Positions 26,195 to 34,911 of a stretch of 64,000 nucleotides of DNA are shown one piece after another. Below the pieces are notes generated by a model. The model did no database searches, was not told where the DNA came from, and was given only the letters and a program-made list of their open reading frames with translations. Source of the DNA: Arthrobacter sp. efr-133-TYG-118 (lineage in GTDB: Bacteria > Actinomycetota > Actinomycetes > Actinomycetales > Micrococcaceae); the NCBI RefSeq assembly GCF_030209755.1, contig NZ_JARVRH010000002.1:62001-126000 (forward strand), given 5' to 3'. Within the stretch, counting starts at the first letter, position 1; each line of letters opens with the position of its first letter. The translations under genes were made by a program, and so were the position numbers.

Positions 26195-26727
26195 TGATCC
26201 CTGCTTGGGTCGTGACGGCCCAAGGGAACCATGAGCACGGGGCAGTTTTGGCGATGTGCCAGATGCAAGGCTACCGATCCGGTGACCAGTCCTTCAAACT
26301 TCGGGCCGAGGCCATGTTCCTTTGTTCCCACGACGATCATGGAAGCGTTGATGCTCGCCGCATAACGGCCCAGCGAACGGGCAGGCTCACCGGCGAGCGT
26401 CACAAAGGTCCACCGCACGCCCGTTCCGTCAAGTTGATCCGCGATGCGGGATCGGAGCGACTCCGAGATGGCCGCTGCGTCGTCGTCGATTCCGTCTGGG
26501 TCGATCGGCTGGGCCGCCAGATGCCCATCCCGGTCCCCTGCAGCCGGGAAGCTCGTGACGTCAGCGAACGCCAGGACCAGTTCCAATCCGGCGCTGAGCG
26601 CAACTTCGCCGGCCTTCTCAACCACCGTGACAGGCTGGTGCGGGAGCACCCCTGCCAGCACCGGCCCGGTCAATCGGGCGGGGCCGCCCTTGGCCGGCGG
26701 CGTTTCCTCGCCACGGGGGTTGCTCAT
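26191..26727 (-). CDS. Universal stress protein (UspA family)
   Basis: 178 residues from the ATG at 26727 (MSNPRGEET), which has GGAGG upstream; a TTG 12 bp earlier is rejected. The C-terminal half has the ATP-binding pattern IVVGTKEHGLGPKFEGLVTGSVALHLA and ends PVLMVPLG. The first ~25 residues are Pro/Gly-rich. It overlaps crcB by 4 bp and leads the fluoride operon. The link between Usp and fluoride export is contextual. Confidence 0.88.
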   Translation of the reverse strand: MSNPRGEETPPAKGGPARLTGPVLAGVLPHQPVTVVEKAGEVALSAGLELVLAFADVTSFPAAGDRDGHLAAQPIDPDGIDDDAAAISESLRSRIADQLDGTGVRWTFVTLAGEPARSLGRYAASINASMIVVGTKEHGLGPKFEGLVTGSVALHLAHRQNCPVLMVPLGRHDPSRDQ

Positions 26728-26833
26728 GGGGCCCTCCAATTGTCCGGATTGTCAGGATGCGGGTTCTTCCATCTTGCTCCAGTATGGGCTTCTACGGCTG
26801 GCGTTGTCCCAAGAGCTAAGCGAGAATGTCGAT

Positions 26834-27568
26834 ATGTGCGGTCGGTTCAGTGTCGGGTTCGAAGCGGGCTATCTCTCGAGGAAGCTCGGTGCCGTGCTGC
26901 GCGGTGATACCGACTACCCTTCGCCAACGCTCCAGATCAACCCAACCGACCCCGTGGTCTTTCTGCGGGGACGGGCTGGAGACGGTTCAGTCGGACGGGA
27001 GCTCGCGGCCGGACGGTGGGGCTTGGTTCCAACATTCTCCAAGTCCTTCGATTCGAAGGTGCCCACCTGGAATGCGCGTTCGGAAACCGCCGGGGCAATC
27101 CCGGTGTTCAGGGCGTCCCTGCCCAAATGGCGGGCTGTCGTTCCGGCCTCTGCCTACTACGAGTGGAAGAAATCGGGGCCTGGCCGCAAGGATCCCAAGC
27201 AGCGCTACATCGTCGAACCTCAGGATGAGCTGATTACCTTCGCCGGGTTGTTTGCGCCATGGCGCGACGAAAGCATCGAGGACAAGTCCGCACCCGGCGC
27301 CTGGCGTTTGTCCTGCTCGATCCTGACCATGGATTCCCCTCCGGAAGGCGTACACAAGAGACTCCACAATTTGCATGACCGGATCCCGGTTCCGATCTCT
27401 GCAGACATGATCGACGATTGGATCGACCCCAAGGAAACCAGGGGCCAGGCCCTGCTGGACGCCGTGCTGGGCGATGCGTATGGCCTGGCGTCGTCATGGA
27501 CGATGAGGCCCGTGGAACTCGTGGAGGACAACACCAAGTTGGTGGACGTCGCGAATCCGGCCGCCTGA
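26834..27568 (+). CDS. SOS response-associated peptidase family protein (HMCES/YedK)
   Basis: 244 residues. The catalytic Cys is residue 2 (MCGRFSV), as required because the initiator Met is removed. Other SRAP features are PTWNARSETA, VVPASAYYEWKK and LHDRIPVP. These proteins crosslink to abasic sites in single-stranded DNA, forming a thiazolidine that shields the lesion. The start at 26834 is fixed by the Cys2 requirement; in-frame upstream starts would bury it. It is divergent from the usp-crcB operon. Confidence 0.93.
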   Translation: MCGRFSVGFEAGYLSRKLGAVLRGDTDYPSPTLQINPTDPVVFLRGRAGDGSVGRELAAGRWGLVPTFSKSFDSKVPTWNARSETAGAIPVFRASLPKWRAVVPASAYYEWKKSGPGRKDPKQRYIVEPQDELITFAGLFAPWRDESIEDKSAPGAWRLSCSILTMDSPPEGVHKRLHNLHDRIPVPISADMIDDWIDPKETRGQALLDAVLGDAYGLASSWTMRPVELVEDNTKLVDVANPAA

Positions 27569-27569
27569 C

Positions 27570-27839
27570 TCAACGTTCGTATCGCAGCTCGGCCCTCACG
27601 TCCGTATCCTTTAGCCACGTCAATCTGGTGGCCGATCCAAAGGGATTCGGCCACCACTGCACCAGGACCTTGCCCTCCGAGGTCCGGGTGACCATGGCCG
27701 GAACATATTGAAGGTACTTCGGCCAAACGAGCTTGGCGATGACGGGCACCCTTGAAACGGTTGACAGCGGTTCCGTTTGACGCGGAGGCGGGGCACCGAC
27801 TGAATTCAACGGCGCGGGATATTCGGGCTGGTCAGGCAT
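27570..27839 (-). CDS. Hypothetical protein (89 aa)
   Basis: 89 residues: a Pro-rich N-terminal half (MPDQPEYPAPLNSVGAPPP) and a C-terminal half with VPVIAKLVWPKYLQYVPAMV and VLVQWWPNPFG. No signal peptide and no recognised domain. It is convergent with the SRAP gene, with stop codons one base apart. Confidence 0.5.
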   Translation of the reverse strand: MPDQPEYPAPLNSVGAPPPRQTEPLSTVSRVPVIAKLVWPKYLQYVPAMVTRTSEGKVLVQWWPNPFGSATRLTWLKDTDVRAELRYER

Positions 27840-27870
27840 GCCCGAATACTACTGCGAGGCATCGACAATA

Positions 27871-27895
27871 TGGAGGTCAGGAGATTCGAACTCCT
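27871..27895 (-). other. tRNA 3'-end-like fragment, candidate attachment-site remnant
   Basis: On the minus strand this is a canonical T arm (AGGAG TTCGAAT CTCCT) followed by an acceptor-like GACCTCC and a discriminator A. It matches the last 25 nt of the tRNA-Ala gene at 53910-53982 in 23 of 25 positions, in the same orientation. No 5' half, D arm or anticodon arm is present upstream, so it is not a functional tRNA. It could be the distal copy of a tRNA-derived attachment site. Confidence 0.5.
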
Positions 27896-27926
27896 TAACC
27901 CCGTCATTTCAGGGCACCGGGCGTGC

Positions 27927-27962
27927 GGCGGCCACTTCCCATGCCGCTGGGAAGTGGCCGCC
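27927..27962 (-). terminator. Strong hairpin after the gluconokinase-GH3 gene
   Basis: A perfect 15-bp stem (27927-27941 with 27948-27962) has a 6-nt loop TGCCGC. It begins 6 bp after the frameshift-corrected stop of the minus-strand gene, the right place for its terminator. Confidence 0.75.
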
Positions 27963-27967
27963 ACAGC

Positions 27968-30315
27968 CTAAAGCCGGGTGTCGAACGAATCGCAGAACAC
28001 GTTCTCGTTGAACGTTCCGTGGAACCCGGACTTGCCCTGGATTTTCTGGATGGTAGCCCGAATGGCCTCGCGAGTCCCTGCATGGGCGTTGATGGCCGTC
28101 TTGACCATCGGCACATCGATCAAGTGGTTCGGCGGTTCAGCGAGACGAACACCGTGGGGACTTCCGTGACGTACCAAGGGATTTCCGCCGCCATAGGGCT
28201 GGACCACTTGATGCGGATCGCAGCCTCTTGGGCGAAGCCCAACACGCAAGCGAAGACAAACGCGGCATCATACTTGTCCGCATAATCGCCGGTGGCTTCG
28301 TCGGAGATGACGCTCATGAAGTTCACGCCCGACTCCCCCGCAGCTTCGCGCTGTTCCGCCGTCTTGAAGAGGTGGACCTCGAAACCGGCGATCTCAAGTT
28401 CTTCCTTGACCGTATCCAGATAGGCCAGCGGATCCGCCCTGGTGAAATCGGAACCGCCGGAGATGCCATACAGGCGAATCCGCTTGTGGGTTTCCGGCGT
28501 GATGGGCAGATTGCCGGCGGTGTCCTTGATCAGGGTGACGGTCTTGTCGGCGATTTCGGCGGCGACGGCGAGGTGCGCTTCGCTGCCGATCAGCCGCAGC
28601 GCCTCAGGCGACGGCGTCAATTCTTCCGGCAGTTTCTTGTGCAGCCCCAGGCTGGCCTTCAACCCCAGAATCCGGCGCAGTGCGTCATGCAGGCGCTGAT
28701 CGGTGATAACGCCGGATTTGTAGCCGTCCATCATGTACTGGAAGTCCTCCGCCGGGTTGCGGAAGAACAGGAACATGTCGCAGCCGGCGGCGATAGTGGC
28801 TGGAACGAGGTCTTTGCGCTTCTTGGCCTGGGTAAGGCCGACCATTTGCGATGCATCAGTGAGGATAAGGCCGTTGAAGGCGAGCTCGCCACGGAGCAAG
28901 TCCTGGAGAAGCTCCGGAGCGAGGGTGGCGGGCAGGATGTCCCTGTCCTCCGTCCCCGGACGGAAATGCCGTGTGAGCTCAGGCGCCCCGATATGTCCGA
29001 CCATGATGGATTGGACCCCGTGGCCGATCATTTCCCGGTACACGTGCCCGTAGCTGGAATTCCATTCCGCGTACCCGAGCGTGTTGTACGAAGTAACGAC
29101 GTGCTGGTCCCGTTCGTCCACGCCGTCACCCGGGAAATGCTTGATGGCGCAGACAGTGGGCGATTCACTGATGCCGTCGAAGTACTCCTTGGCGCGCTCC
29201 ACGACGATTTCCGGTGCGTTGCCGAAGGCCCGGGTGGAAATGACCGTGTTGCGCCAGTTGTAGTGGATGTCCACGATCGGCGCGAAGGCCCAGTTGCAGC
29301 CCAATGCCGCGGTTTCAACACCGGCCACCTGGCCCATTTTCCTGGCGATGGACTTATCCGGGTGGGAACCGGCCTGCAGGTGGGTCGACACAAAAGTTCC
29401 GTCGTCGCAGCTTCCGGCTCCTCCCATTTCCGGGTTGGAGGCTACCAAAAGCGGGATGCGCGTTTTGGACTGGGCATAACGGATGTGTTGCTGGACAGCC
29501 GCGGACGGACCCGGCCTGTACCGCATCCCCCCAACGTGATATTTCTCCAGCACGCCGTCGAGGTACTCGGGCGAGTAATCGTTGTTGTGGTTGATGAAGA
29601 GCTGCCCGATTTTTTCCTCGAGGCTCATGCCGCGGATAGTGGAGTCCACCCACGCAACGGCGTCGTCGTCGAGGTTGAACGGCGCCGACCGGAGGTCGAC
29701 GTCGAACTGGCGCGCTTGGGTGCCCACGGCACCCGCGGGGCGGCTGCCCGCCGGAGCTTTGGAACCTGCGACGGCGGCAATCCCGGCCAGCGCTTCCGCG
29801 ACCACCTCGCTTACCGGGACGGCGATGTCCACGACGAACCCGGCCTCGTCGGCGTCGAGCGGTTCCAAGGTGGCGAGCTGCGAATCAAGGAGGGCAGGCG
29901 GCATGAAGTGGCCGGAACGCCCTTCTGTCCTTTCCCTCAGCACCTCTTTGCTGCCGTGCAGGTGCAGGAAGACGGTGTCCGGGGCTTTCTCACGAATGGC
30001 GTCACGGTAGCTGCGCCGGAGGGCGGAGCAGGCGAGAACCAGCCCGCCGTCCCCGGCGTTGGCGAGTTCAGCGCCGACCGTCGCAAGCCACGGCCACCGG
30101 TCTTGGTCAGTCAGCGGGGTTCCGGCAGCCATTTTGGCGACGTTTTCCACCGGGTGGAGCGAATCGCCGTCGAGGAACGGAACTCCCAGCGCTCGCGCCA
30201 CGAGGTCTCCGATGGTTGTCTTGCCGCAACCGGAGACGCCCATGACCACAATGCGCCGCGGCTTTTCCGCGGCTGCGCCCAGGTCGCCGGCCATGCCCAT
30301 GTTCCTACCAGTCAT
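27968..30315 (-). CDS. Gluconokinase-GH3 glycosidase fusion, with a frameshift near the C-terminus
   Basis: The open frame encodes 731 residues. Residues ~20-180 form a complete GntK-type kinase: Walker [53 protein letters not shown] ~45-residue Ala/Gly/Pro linker leads to a GH3 N-terminal domain of NagZ type from ~residue 225 ([19 protein letters not shown]), with the acid-base loop [14 protein letters not shown] (392-405) and nucleophile Asp487 in LILTDASQM. After VFVSLN near 28135 the frame runs to a TGA; one base later the family sequence resumes ([16 protein letters not shown] to stop at 27968), so one base appears lost. Starts at 30300 or 30294 are possible; the 30315 ATG overlaps the mannonate dehydratase stop. 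Confidence 0.8.
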
Positions 30316-31534
30316 GAACGGTGCCGTCCACGAGGCGGTTGTACGGAAGGTAGGCCTGCTGGTACGGGAAGGAGTTGGCGGCTTCTTCGTTGAATTCGAC
30401 GCCGAGGCCCGGCTTGTCCCCCGGGTGCAGGTAGCCGTCGGTGAAGGTCATGGACTGCTCGAAGACCGTGTTGGTCTTGTCCGAGTGCTGCATGTACTCC
30501 TGGATGCCGTAGTTGTGGATGGCCAGGCCCACGTGCAGCTGCGCGGCGAAACCGACAGGGGAAATATCGGTGGGGCCGTGGAAGCCGGACTTGATCTGGT
30601 ACTGGGCGGCGAAGTCCATGACCTTCTTCAGCGGCGAGATCCCGCCGAAGTGCGTGGACGCGGCCCGGACGTAGTCGATGAGCTGTTCCTTGATGAGGGT
30701 CTGGAAGTCATAGACCGTGTTGAAAATTTCACCGATCGCCAGTGGCGTGGTGGTGTGCTGGCGGACCAGGCGCAGCCCTTCCTGGTTTTCGGCCGGGGTG
30801 CAGTCTTCGAGCCAGAACAGGTCGTACGGTTCCAGCGCTTTGCCGAGCTTGGCTGCCTGGATGGGGGTCATGCGGTGGTGGCCGTCGTGCAGCAGCGGGA
30901 TTTCCGGGCCGAATTCGTTGCGCACGGCCTCGAAGACTGTGGGCAGGTGGCGCAGGTAGGCGCGCGTGTCCCAGTCCTCTTCCTGCGGGAACGCGCCGCG
31001 GCCGGCGGGTTCGTAGTCGTAGCGTTCCCCAGAGGCCTGCGCCTGGGCGGCGACGCCGTAGACGGCCTTGATGCCCGGGATGGCGGTCTGGATGCGAATG
31101 GACTTGTAACCCAGTTCCAGGTGCTCCCGGACCGAGTCGAACAAGGACGGGATGTCCGCGCCCGAGGCGTGGCCGTACGCGCGGAGCCCGTTGCGGGAGG
31201 CGCCGCCCAGGAGCTGGTAGACCGGCAGCCCGGCCACCTTGCCCTTGATGTCCCACAGGGCCATGTCGACGGCGGCGATCGCGGCCATCGTGACCGGGCC
31301 GCGGCGCCAGTACGAGCTGCGGTACAGGAACTGCCACGTGTCCTCGATGCGGTGCGGGTCCTTGCCGATCAGCAGCTGCGCAACGTGCTCCTTCAGGTAC
31401 GCGGCCACGGCGAGTTCACGGCCGTTCAGGGTCGCGTCGCCGATGCCGGTCACGCCGTCCTCGGTGGTGATCCGCAAAGTCACGAAGTTCCGGGTGGGGC
31501 TGGTCACGAAGACTTCAGCGGCAATGATTTTCAC
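30305..31534 (-). CDS. D-mannonate dehydratase (enolase superfamily, ManD)
   Basis: 409 residues from the GTG at 31534, with AAAGGA upstream. Enolase/MLE superfamily: TLKI-like start [27 protein letters not shown]-equivalent [27 protein letters not shown], metal-ligand strands [17 protein letters not shown] and LAIGEIFNT, and [10 protein letters not shown] and HGPTDISP. These match ManD, which converts D-mannonate to 2-keto-3-deoxy-D-gluconate; some members act on gluconate at low rates. It follows uxaC/uxuB logically. A LacI-type operator lies ~100 bp upstream. Confidence 0.9.
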   Translation of the reverse strand: MKIIAAEVFVTSPTRNFVTLRITTEDGVTGIGDATLNGRELAVAAYLKEHVAQLLIGKDPHRIEDTWQFLYRSSYWRRGPVTMAAIAAVDMALWDIKGKVAGLPVYQLLGGASRNGLRAYGHASGADIPSLFDSVREHLELGYKSIRIQTAIPGIKAVYGVAAQAQASGERYDYEPAGRGAFPQEEDWDTRAYLRHLPTVFEAVRNEFGPEIPLLHDGHHRMTPIQAAKLGKALEPYDLFWLEDCTPAENQEGLRLVRQHTTTPLAIGEIFNTVYDFQTLIKEQLIDYVRAASTHFGGISPLKKVMDFAAQYQIKSGFHGPTDISPVGFAAQLHVGLAIHNYGIQEYMQHSDKTNTVFEQSMTFTDGYLHPGDKPGLGVEFNEEAANSFPYQQAYLPYNRLVDGTVHDW

Positions 31535-31633
31535 AGCTGGTCCTTTCAGGGTTGCTGATCGAGGGCTGGCCTGGCCCGGATGCGGCGTGCACCACAGAGC
31601 AGGTAAAGACGATCTTAGGATGGATGACAATTA

Positions 31634-31650
31634 TTGGCAACCGGTTGCAG
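31634..31650. promoter_or_regulatory. LacI-type operator upstream of manD
   Basis: TTGGCAACCGGTTGCAG contains a perfect 12-bp palindrome GCAACCGGTTGC (31637-31648). It is nearly the same as sites at 33220, 36344 and 41666. It lies between the symporter stop and the manD start, giving manD its own regulated promoter. Confidence 0.75.
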
Positions 31651-31652
31651 TA

Positions 31653-33110
31653 CTATTTCGCGGAGATTTTTTCTGGTCCGGCGGTTTCCGCCGTGGTTTC
31701 CAAGACGGTTTCCGAGGTGGCCCTCACAGTGGGAGTCGAGACGGCGCGTTCCCCGACCAATGGCTCCGCGTCGGATGTTTCCAGGGCTCGACGGGTCTTG
31801 ATTTCGCCCAGGATCTGGGCATGGAACGCGTCGGTCAGCTTGTACTTGGCCATGACAACAATTGCGAGGATGGTCATGATGGCGGGCAGCGCACCTGCGG
31901 CAAACTGGATAGCCTGCAGCGATTCGGCGGTGTGCGTCGTGCCGGACTTGTAGCCGCCGGCCGCGAGTGCGTATGCGGCAAGGGCGCCGCCGACGGCCTG
32001 GCCCGTCTTGCGGGTGAAGGAGAACAGGGCGTACGTGATGCCTTCAGTCCGGACACCGGTCTTCCATTCGCCGTATTCCACGGTGTCTGCCTCCAGGGCC
32101 CACACCACGATGTTGACAGCCATGACGCCAAGCATGCTCAGGAGCAGACCGGAGAACCCGATCCAGACCATGGAGGCCGGAGCGAAAAAGACGATTGCGC
32201 CACCGATGATGGCGAGGAACCCGGCGGCCACGTAGATGGTCTTCTTGCCGAAGTTTCGGACCAATCTCGGCATGAGCGGAGCGAGGGCAAAGGTCACCGC
32301 CAATTGAACGACGGAGAGGACTGCGTAGAGATCCAGCCGGCCGAGGACGTCACGCAAGTAGTACAGCTGCACCGAAGACAGGGCCATGTAGCCGGTCAAA
32401 AAGAGGAAGGAGCTCAGGCACAGCATGAGCAAGGGACGGTTGGTCTTGAGTGTCGCCATGCTTTGCTTGAACGAAACCTTGGGCACCGCCCGGTGGACCC
32501 GCTCTTTGGCGGTCAGGAAGGTGAAGAAGTACAGGACTGCGCCAATCACGACGAAGACCAGGGTGATGATGGTGAACGTGGACTGCAGGTTGGCGCCGGG
32601 CTTGATCAGCGGAGCTACGAAAATGCCCAACGCGGAACTTACCAAGAGGGCGCCCACCATGCGGGCAGAGCCCAGCTTTGCCCGCTCCCCCGGTTCCTGG
32701 GTCATCGCGCCGGCCAGCGAGCCGTACGGGATATTGACCAGCGAGTAGGCCAGGCCCAGGGCCGCGTATGTCACGTAGGCGTAGAGCAACATCCCCGTTT
32801 CGCCGATCTGCGGAATGGAGAAGGCCGCGACACTCAGGAGCAGCAACGGGATGGAGCCGAACATGATGAATGGGCGGAATTTTCCGAAGCGCTTGCTGTA
32901 GGCGCGGTCAACCAATCGTCCGGCAAAGACATCGGCAAAAGCGTCGAAGATCCTGACAGTGAGCAACAGGGTCCCGGCGGCCGCCGCAGATATGCCCGCG
33001 ACGTCGGTGTAGTAGACGAGCAGGAACATGGTGGCAGTAGTGAAGGCAAGGTTGTTGGCGGCGTCGCCAGCCCCATAGCCTAGGATGCTGAGTTTGCTGA
33101 GCTTGTTCAT
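31653..33110 (-). CDS. GPH-family glycoside-pentoside-hexuronide:cation symporter
   Basis: 485 residues from MNKLSKLSILGYGAGDAANNLAF, a typical GPH (MelB/UidB) N-terminus; AAAGGAG lies upstream of the ATG at 33110. Twelve membrane segments, with the AGRLVDRAYSKRFGKFRPFIMFGS motif after helix 2 and LGSARMVGALLVSSALG. A ~60-residue polar Thr/Glu-rich C-terminal tail. In this locus the natural substrate is a glucuronide or other uronic-acid glycoside, to be cleaved inside the cell. Confidence 0.9.
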   Translation of the reverse strand: MNKLSKLSILGYGAGDAANNLAFTTATMFLLVYYTDVAGISAAAAGTLLLTVRIFDAFADVFAGRLVDRAYSKRFGKFRPFIMFGSIPLLLLSVAAFSIPQIGETGMLLYAYVTYAALGLAYSLVNIPYGSLAGAMTQEPGERAKLGSARMVGALLVSSALGIFVAPLIKPGANLQSTFTIITLVFVVIGAVLYFFTFLTAKERVHRAVPKVSFKQSMATLKTNRPLLMLCLSSFLFLTGYMALSSVQLYYLRDVLGRLDLYAVLSVVQLAVTFALAPLMPRLVRNFGKKTIYVAAGFLAIIGGAIVFFAPASMVWIGFSGLLLSMLGVMAVNIVVWALEADTVEYGEWKTGVRTEGITYALFSFTRKTGQAVGGALAAYALAAGGYKSGTTHTAESLQAIQFAAGALPAIMTILAIVVMAKYKLTDAFHAQILGEIKTRRALETSDAEPLVGERAVSTPTVRATSETVLETTAETAGPEKISAK

Positions 33111-33219
33111 TGCGGGCTCCTTTACCCTTGCCGGTACCCCATGTTCCGGCTTGCGATGATGGAAAGGCTTCGGCCGACCAGGCCTGAAATTGTTGAAGCT
33201 TGATGTAATTCTAATCACC

Positions 33220-33248
33220 TTGGCAATCATTCGGCAAGCGGTTGCCAA
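33220..33248. promoter_or_regulatory. LacI-type operator upstream of the symporter gene
   Basis: TCGGCAAGCGGTTGCCA (33231-33247) has arms GGCAA/TTGCC, and an extra TTGGCAA half site lies 11 bp further upstream (33220-33226). It matches the operators at 31634, 36344 and 41666. The position, about 110 bp before the start codon, fits repression of the symporter. Confidence 0.72.
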
Positions 33249-33293
33249 ATGTTTCCATAAACCTTTTGCCTTCAGGGCGGATTCGTCAAAGGG

Positions 33294-33423
33294 GAGCGAG
33301 CGTCGGAGGAAAGTGCCTTAAACGTGAGCGAGCGTCGGAGGAAAGTGCCTTAAAGGTGAGCGAGCGTTGGTCCTGCCAAACGCTCGCTCACATATATCGC
33401 GTGTCCACCAAACGCTCGCTCAC
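33294..33423. repeat. 32-bp-periodic intergenic repeat with inverted arm
   Basis: GAGCGAGCGT occurs at 33294, 33326 and 33358; the first two are followed by an identical CGGAGGAAAGTGCCTTAAA. The reverse-complement form AAACGCTCGCTCAC occurs at 33378 and 33410. Both spacings are 32 bp, and the third forward and first reverse copies form a 13-bp stem. It is non-coding, within the 388-bp gap between the symporter and fructuronate reductase genes. It resembles a small REP/BIME-type element rather than a CRISPR. Confidence 0.75.
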
Positions 33424-33440
33424 ATATACGGGCCCACACG

Positions 33441-33481
33441 ACGGCGCCCGTCACCTTCACGTGGAAGGCAACGGGCGCCGT
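33441..33481 (-). terminator. Terminator of the uxaC-uxuB unit
   Basis: A perfect 11-bp inverted repeat, ACGGCGCCCGT (33441-33451) with ACGGGCGCCGT (33471-33481), has a second stem CCTTC/GGAAGG in the loop. It starts 18 bp after the stop of the fructuronate reductase gene. Confidence 0.72.
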
Positions 33482-33498
33482 CGAACGTGCCTGGTGGA

Positions 33499-34911
33499 TT
33501 AGCTGAGGTTGCCGGCGGCCGCGAAGGTCTCGGCCAAGCCCTCGATGAGGTCCACGATCGCCGCGTCGGCAACCAAGTCCGGATCAACGAGGCCGAGCAG
33601 GGCCTCGAGCCGGGCGCGGCCCGTGAGGAGGTTCGCGGCGGCGATGTCTGCCGCCTGCGGGTCCTGGAGACCGGTAACCGTGGCGGTGTAGGCAGACCAG
33701 GCCGCGATCATCCGCGCAGCCGCTTGGCCGCTGCGGCCGGCGGCGCGCTCGGCGCGGAGGACGGGTAGCGCCCGCATGCGCAGCTTGGCACTGCCATCCA
33801 TGGCTATCTGGGCCAGATGGTGGGCGATCCGGGAATTCCCGAAGCGTTCCAGGAGGGCGGTCCGGTACTCCGGGAGGCGCAAGTCCTCACCGCGCAGGTT
33901 GGCAGCGGCCTCGTCCCAGAAGTCCTCCACCGCCTGTCGGCAGAAATCGTCAACGAGGGCTTCGGCCACGGTCTTGTGTCCGCGAAGCTGGCCGGCATAG
34001 GCGAGGAGCGAATGGGCGCCGTTGAGAAGCCACAGCTTGCGGTTCTCGTACGGCTCGATCTCGTCCACGAAAACGGCGCCCGCGTCTTCCCAATGCGGGC
34101 GTCCAGCCGGGAAGTCCCCGCTGAGGACCCAGTTGCGGAAGGGCTCGGCGACCACGGGCGATTCGTCGCGATATCCGCAGGCCGCAGCGACGGCGTCGAC
34201 ATCGGCGTCCGTCGTCCGCGGGGTGATGCGGTCAACGGAAGTACTGACAAAACTGACGTTGGCGTCGATCCAGGCGGCGAGTCCGGCGTCGAACGCCTTG
34301 GCCATCCCCATCACGGCGCTTCTGGCTACGGTTCCGTTGTTGGAGAGGTTGTCGCAGCAAACCACGGCGAGTGGACCGGCGTCGGCGTCCCGGCGCGCGG
34401 CGAGGCCGAGCACGAGGCGTCCGAGCGGCGTCGTCGGCTTGCCCGAAGAAGAACCGTCAGCGAGCACGGCGAGGTCCGCGACGACGTCCGGCGCTTGGTT
34501 GTCCAACTTGCCGTCGGCCCCCAGGCGGTAGGCGGCCTCAGTGATCGTGAGCGTAATGAGCGAAGTCAGCGGGGCGGCGACAAGCTCGACAAATCGCCCG
34601 ACGTCGGCACCGTCATCAGCCTCGACAATGCTGCCAATGACTTCGAAAGAATCACCCGTGTCCGAACGCTCCACCAGGGTGTACAGGCCGTCCTGGGCGG
34701 CCAGGACTTCTGCGGCGTCCGGGCGGCGGCCCGTGAAGGAGGCGATGCCCCACTCCGCCGCGTCGCCGGCATGCTGGGTGTACCACGACTGGTGGGATCG
34801 GTGGAAGGCACCCAGTCCCATGTGCACAATGCGCACCGGGGCTTTGCCGATGGGCCTGATGGCACGGCTCAGGCGGGGAACATCCGCGGTTTGCTCGGGT
34901 TCGTTGCTCAC
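33499..34911 (-). CDS. Mannitol dehydrogenase family protein, probable fructuronate reductase (UxuB)
   Basis: 470 residues from the GTG at 34911; this GTG overlaps the uxaC stop as GTGA. A Rossmann start VRIVHMGLGAFHRSHQSWYTQ, CCDNLSNNGTVARSAV, FVSTSVDRITPR and the catalytic region RKLWLLNGAHSLLAYAG followed by RGHKTVAEAL. The family reduces fructuronate, tagaturonate or fructose/arabinitol; beside uronate isomerase and mannonate dehydratase, NADH-dependent reduction of fructuronate to D-mannonate is the best fit. A longer in-frame upstream extension is only antisense-like overlap with uxaC and is rejected. Confidence 0.88.
   Translation of the reverse strand: MSNEPEQTADVPRLSRAIRPIGKAPVRIVHMGLGAFHRSHQSWYTQHAGDAAEWGIASFTGRRPDAAEVLAAQDGLYTLVERSDTGDSFEVIGSIVEADDGADVGRFVELVAAPLTSLITLTITEAAYRLGADGKLDNQAPDVVADLAVLADGSSSGKPTTPLGRLVLGLAARRDADAGPLAVVCCDNLSNNGTVARSAVMGMAKAFDAGLAAWIDANVSFVSTSVDRITPRTTDADVDAVAAACGYRDESPVVAEPFRNWVLSGDFPAGRPHWEDAGAVFVDEIEPYENRKLWLLNGAHSLLAYAGQLRGHKTVAEALVDDFCRQAVEDFWDEAAANLRGEDLRLPEYRTALLERFGNSRIAHHLAQIAMDGSAKLRMRALPVLRAERAAGRSGQAAARMIAAWSAYTATVTGLQDPQAADIAAANLLTGRARLEALLGLVDPDLVADAAIVDLIEGLAETFAAAGNLS

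Noticed and set aside
26728..26833. Fluoride riboswitch upstream of the usp-crcB operon
   Set aside because: I looked for the conserved pseudoknot pattern in the short leader and did not find it.
27871..27901. A functional tRNA gene
   Set aside because: Only a T arm and 3' acceptor strand are present; the D and anticodon arms and the 5' acceptor are missing.
28228..30393. A 721-codon open frame antisense to the gluconokinase-GH3 fusion
   Set aside because: Shadow of the coding strand: no domains, no ribosome site, and the opposite strand has clear kinase and glycosidase motifs.
33294..33423. CRISPR array
   Set aside because: The 32-bp period repeats nearly the whole unit rather than a repeat plus unique spacers, the copies change orientation, and no cas genes are present.
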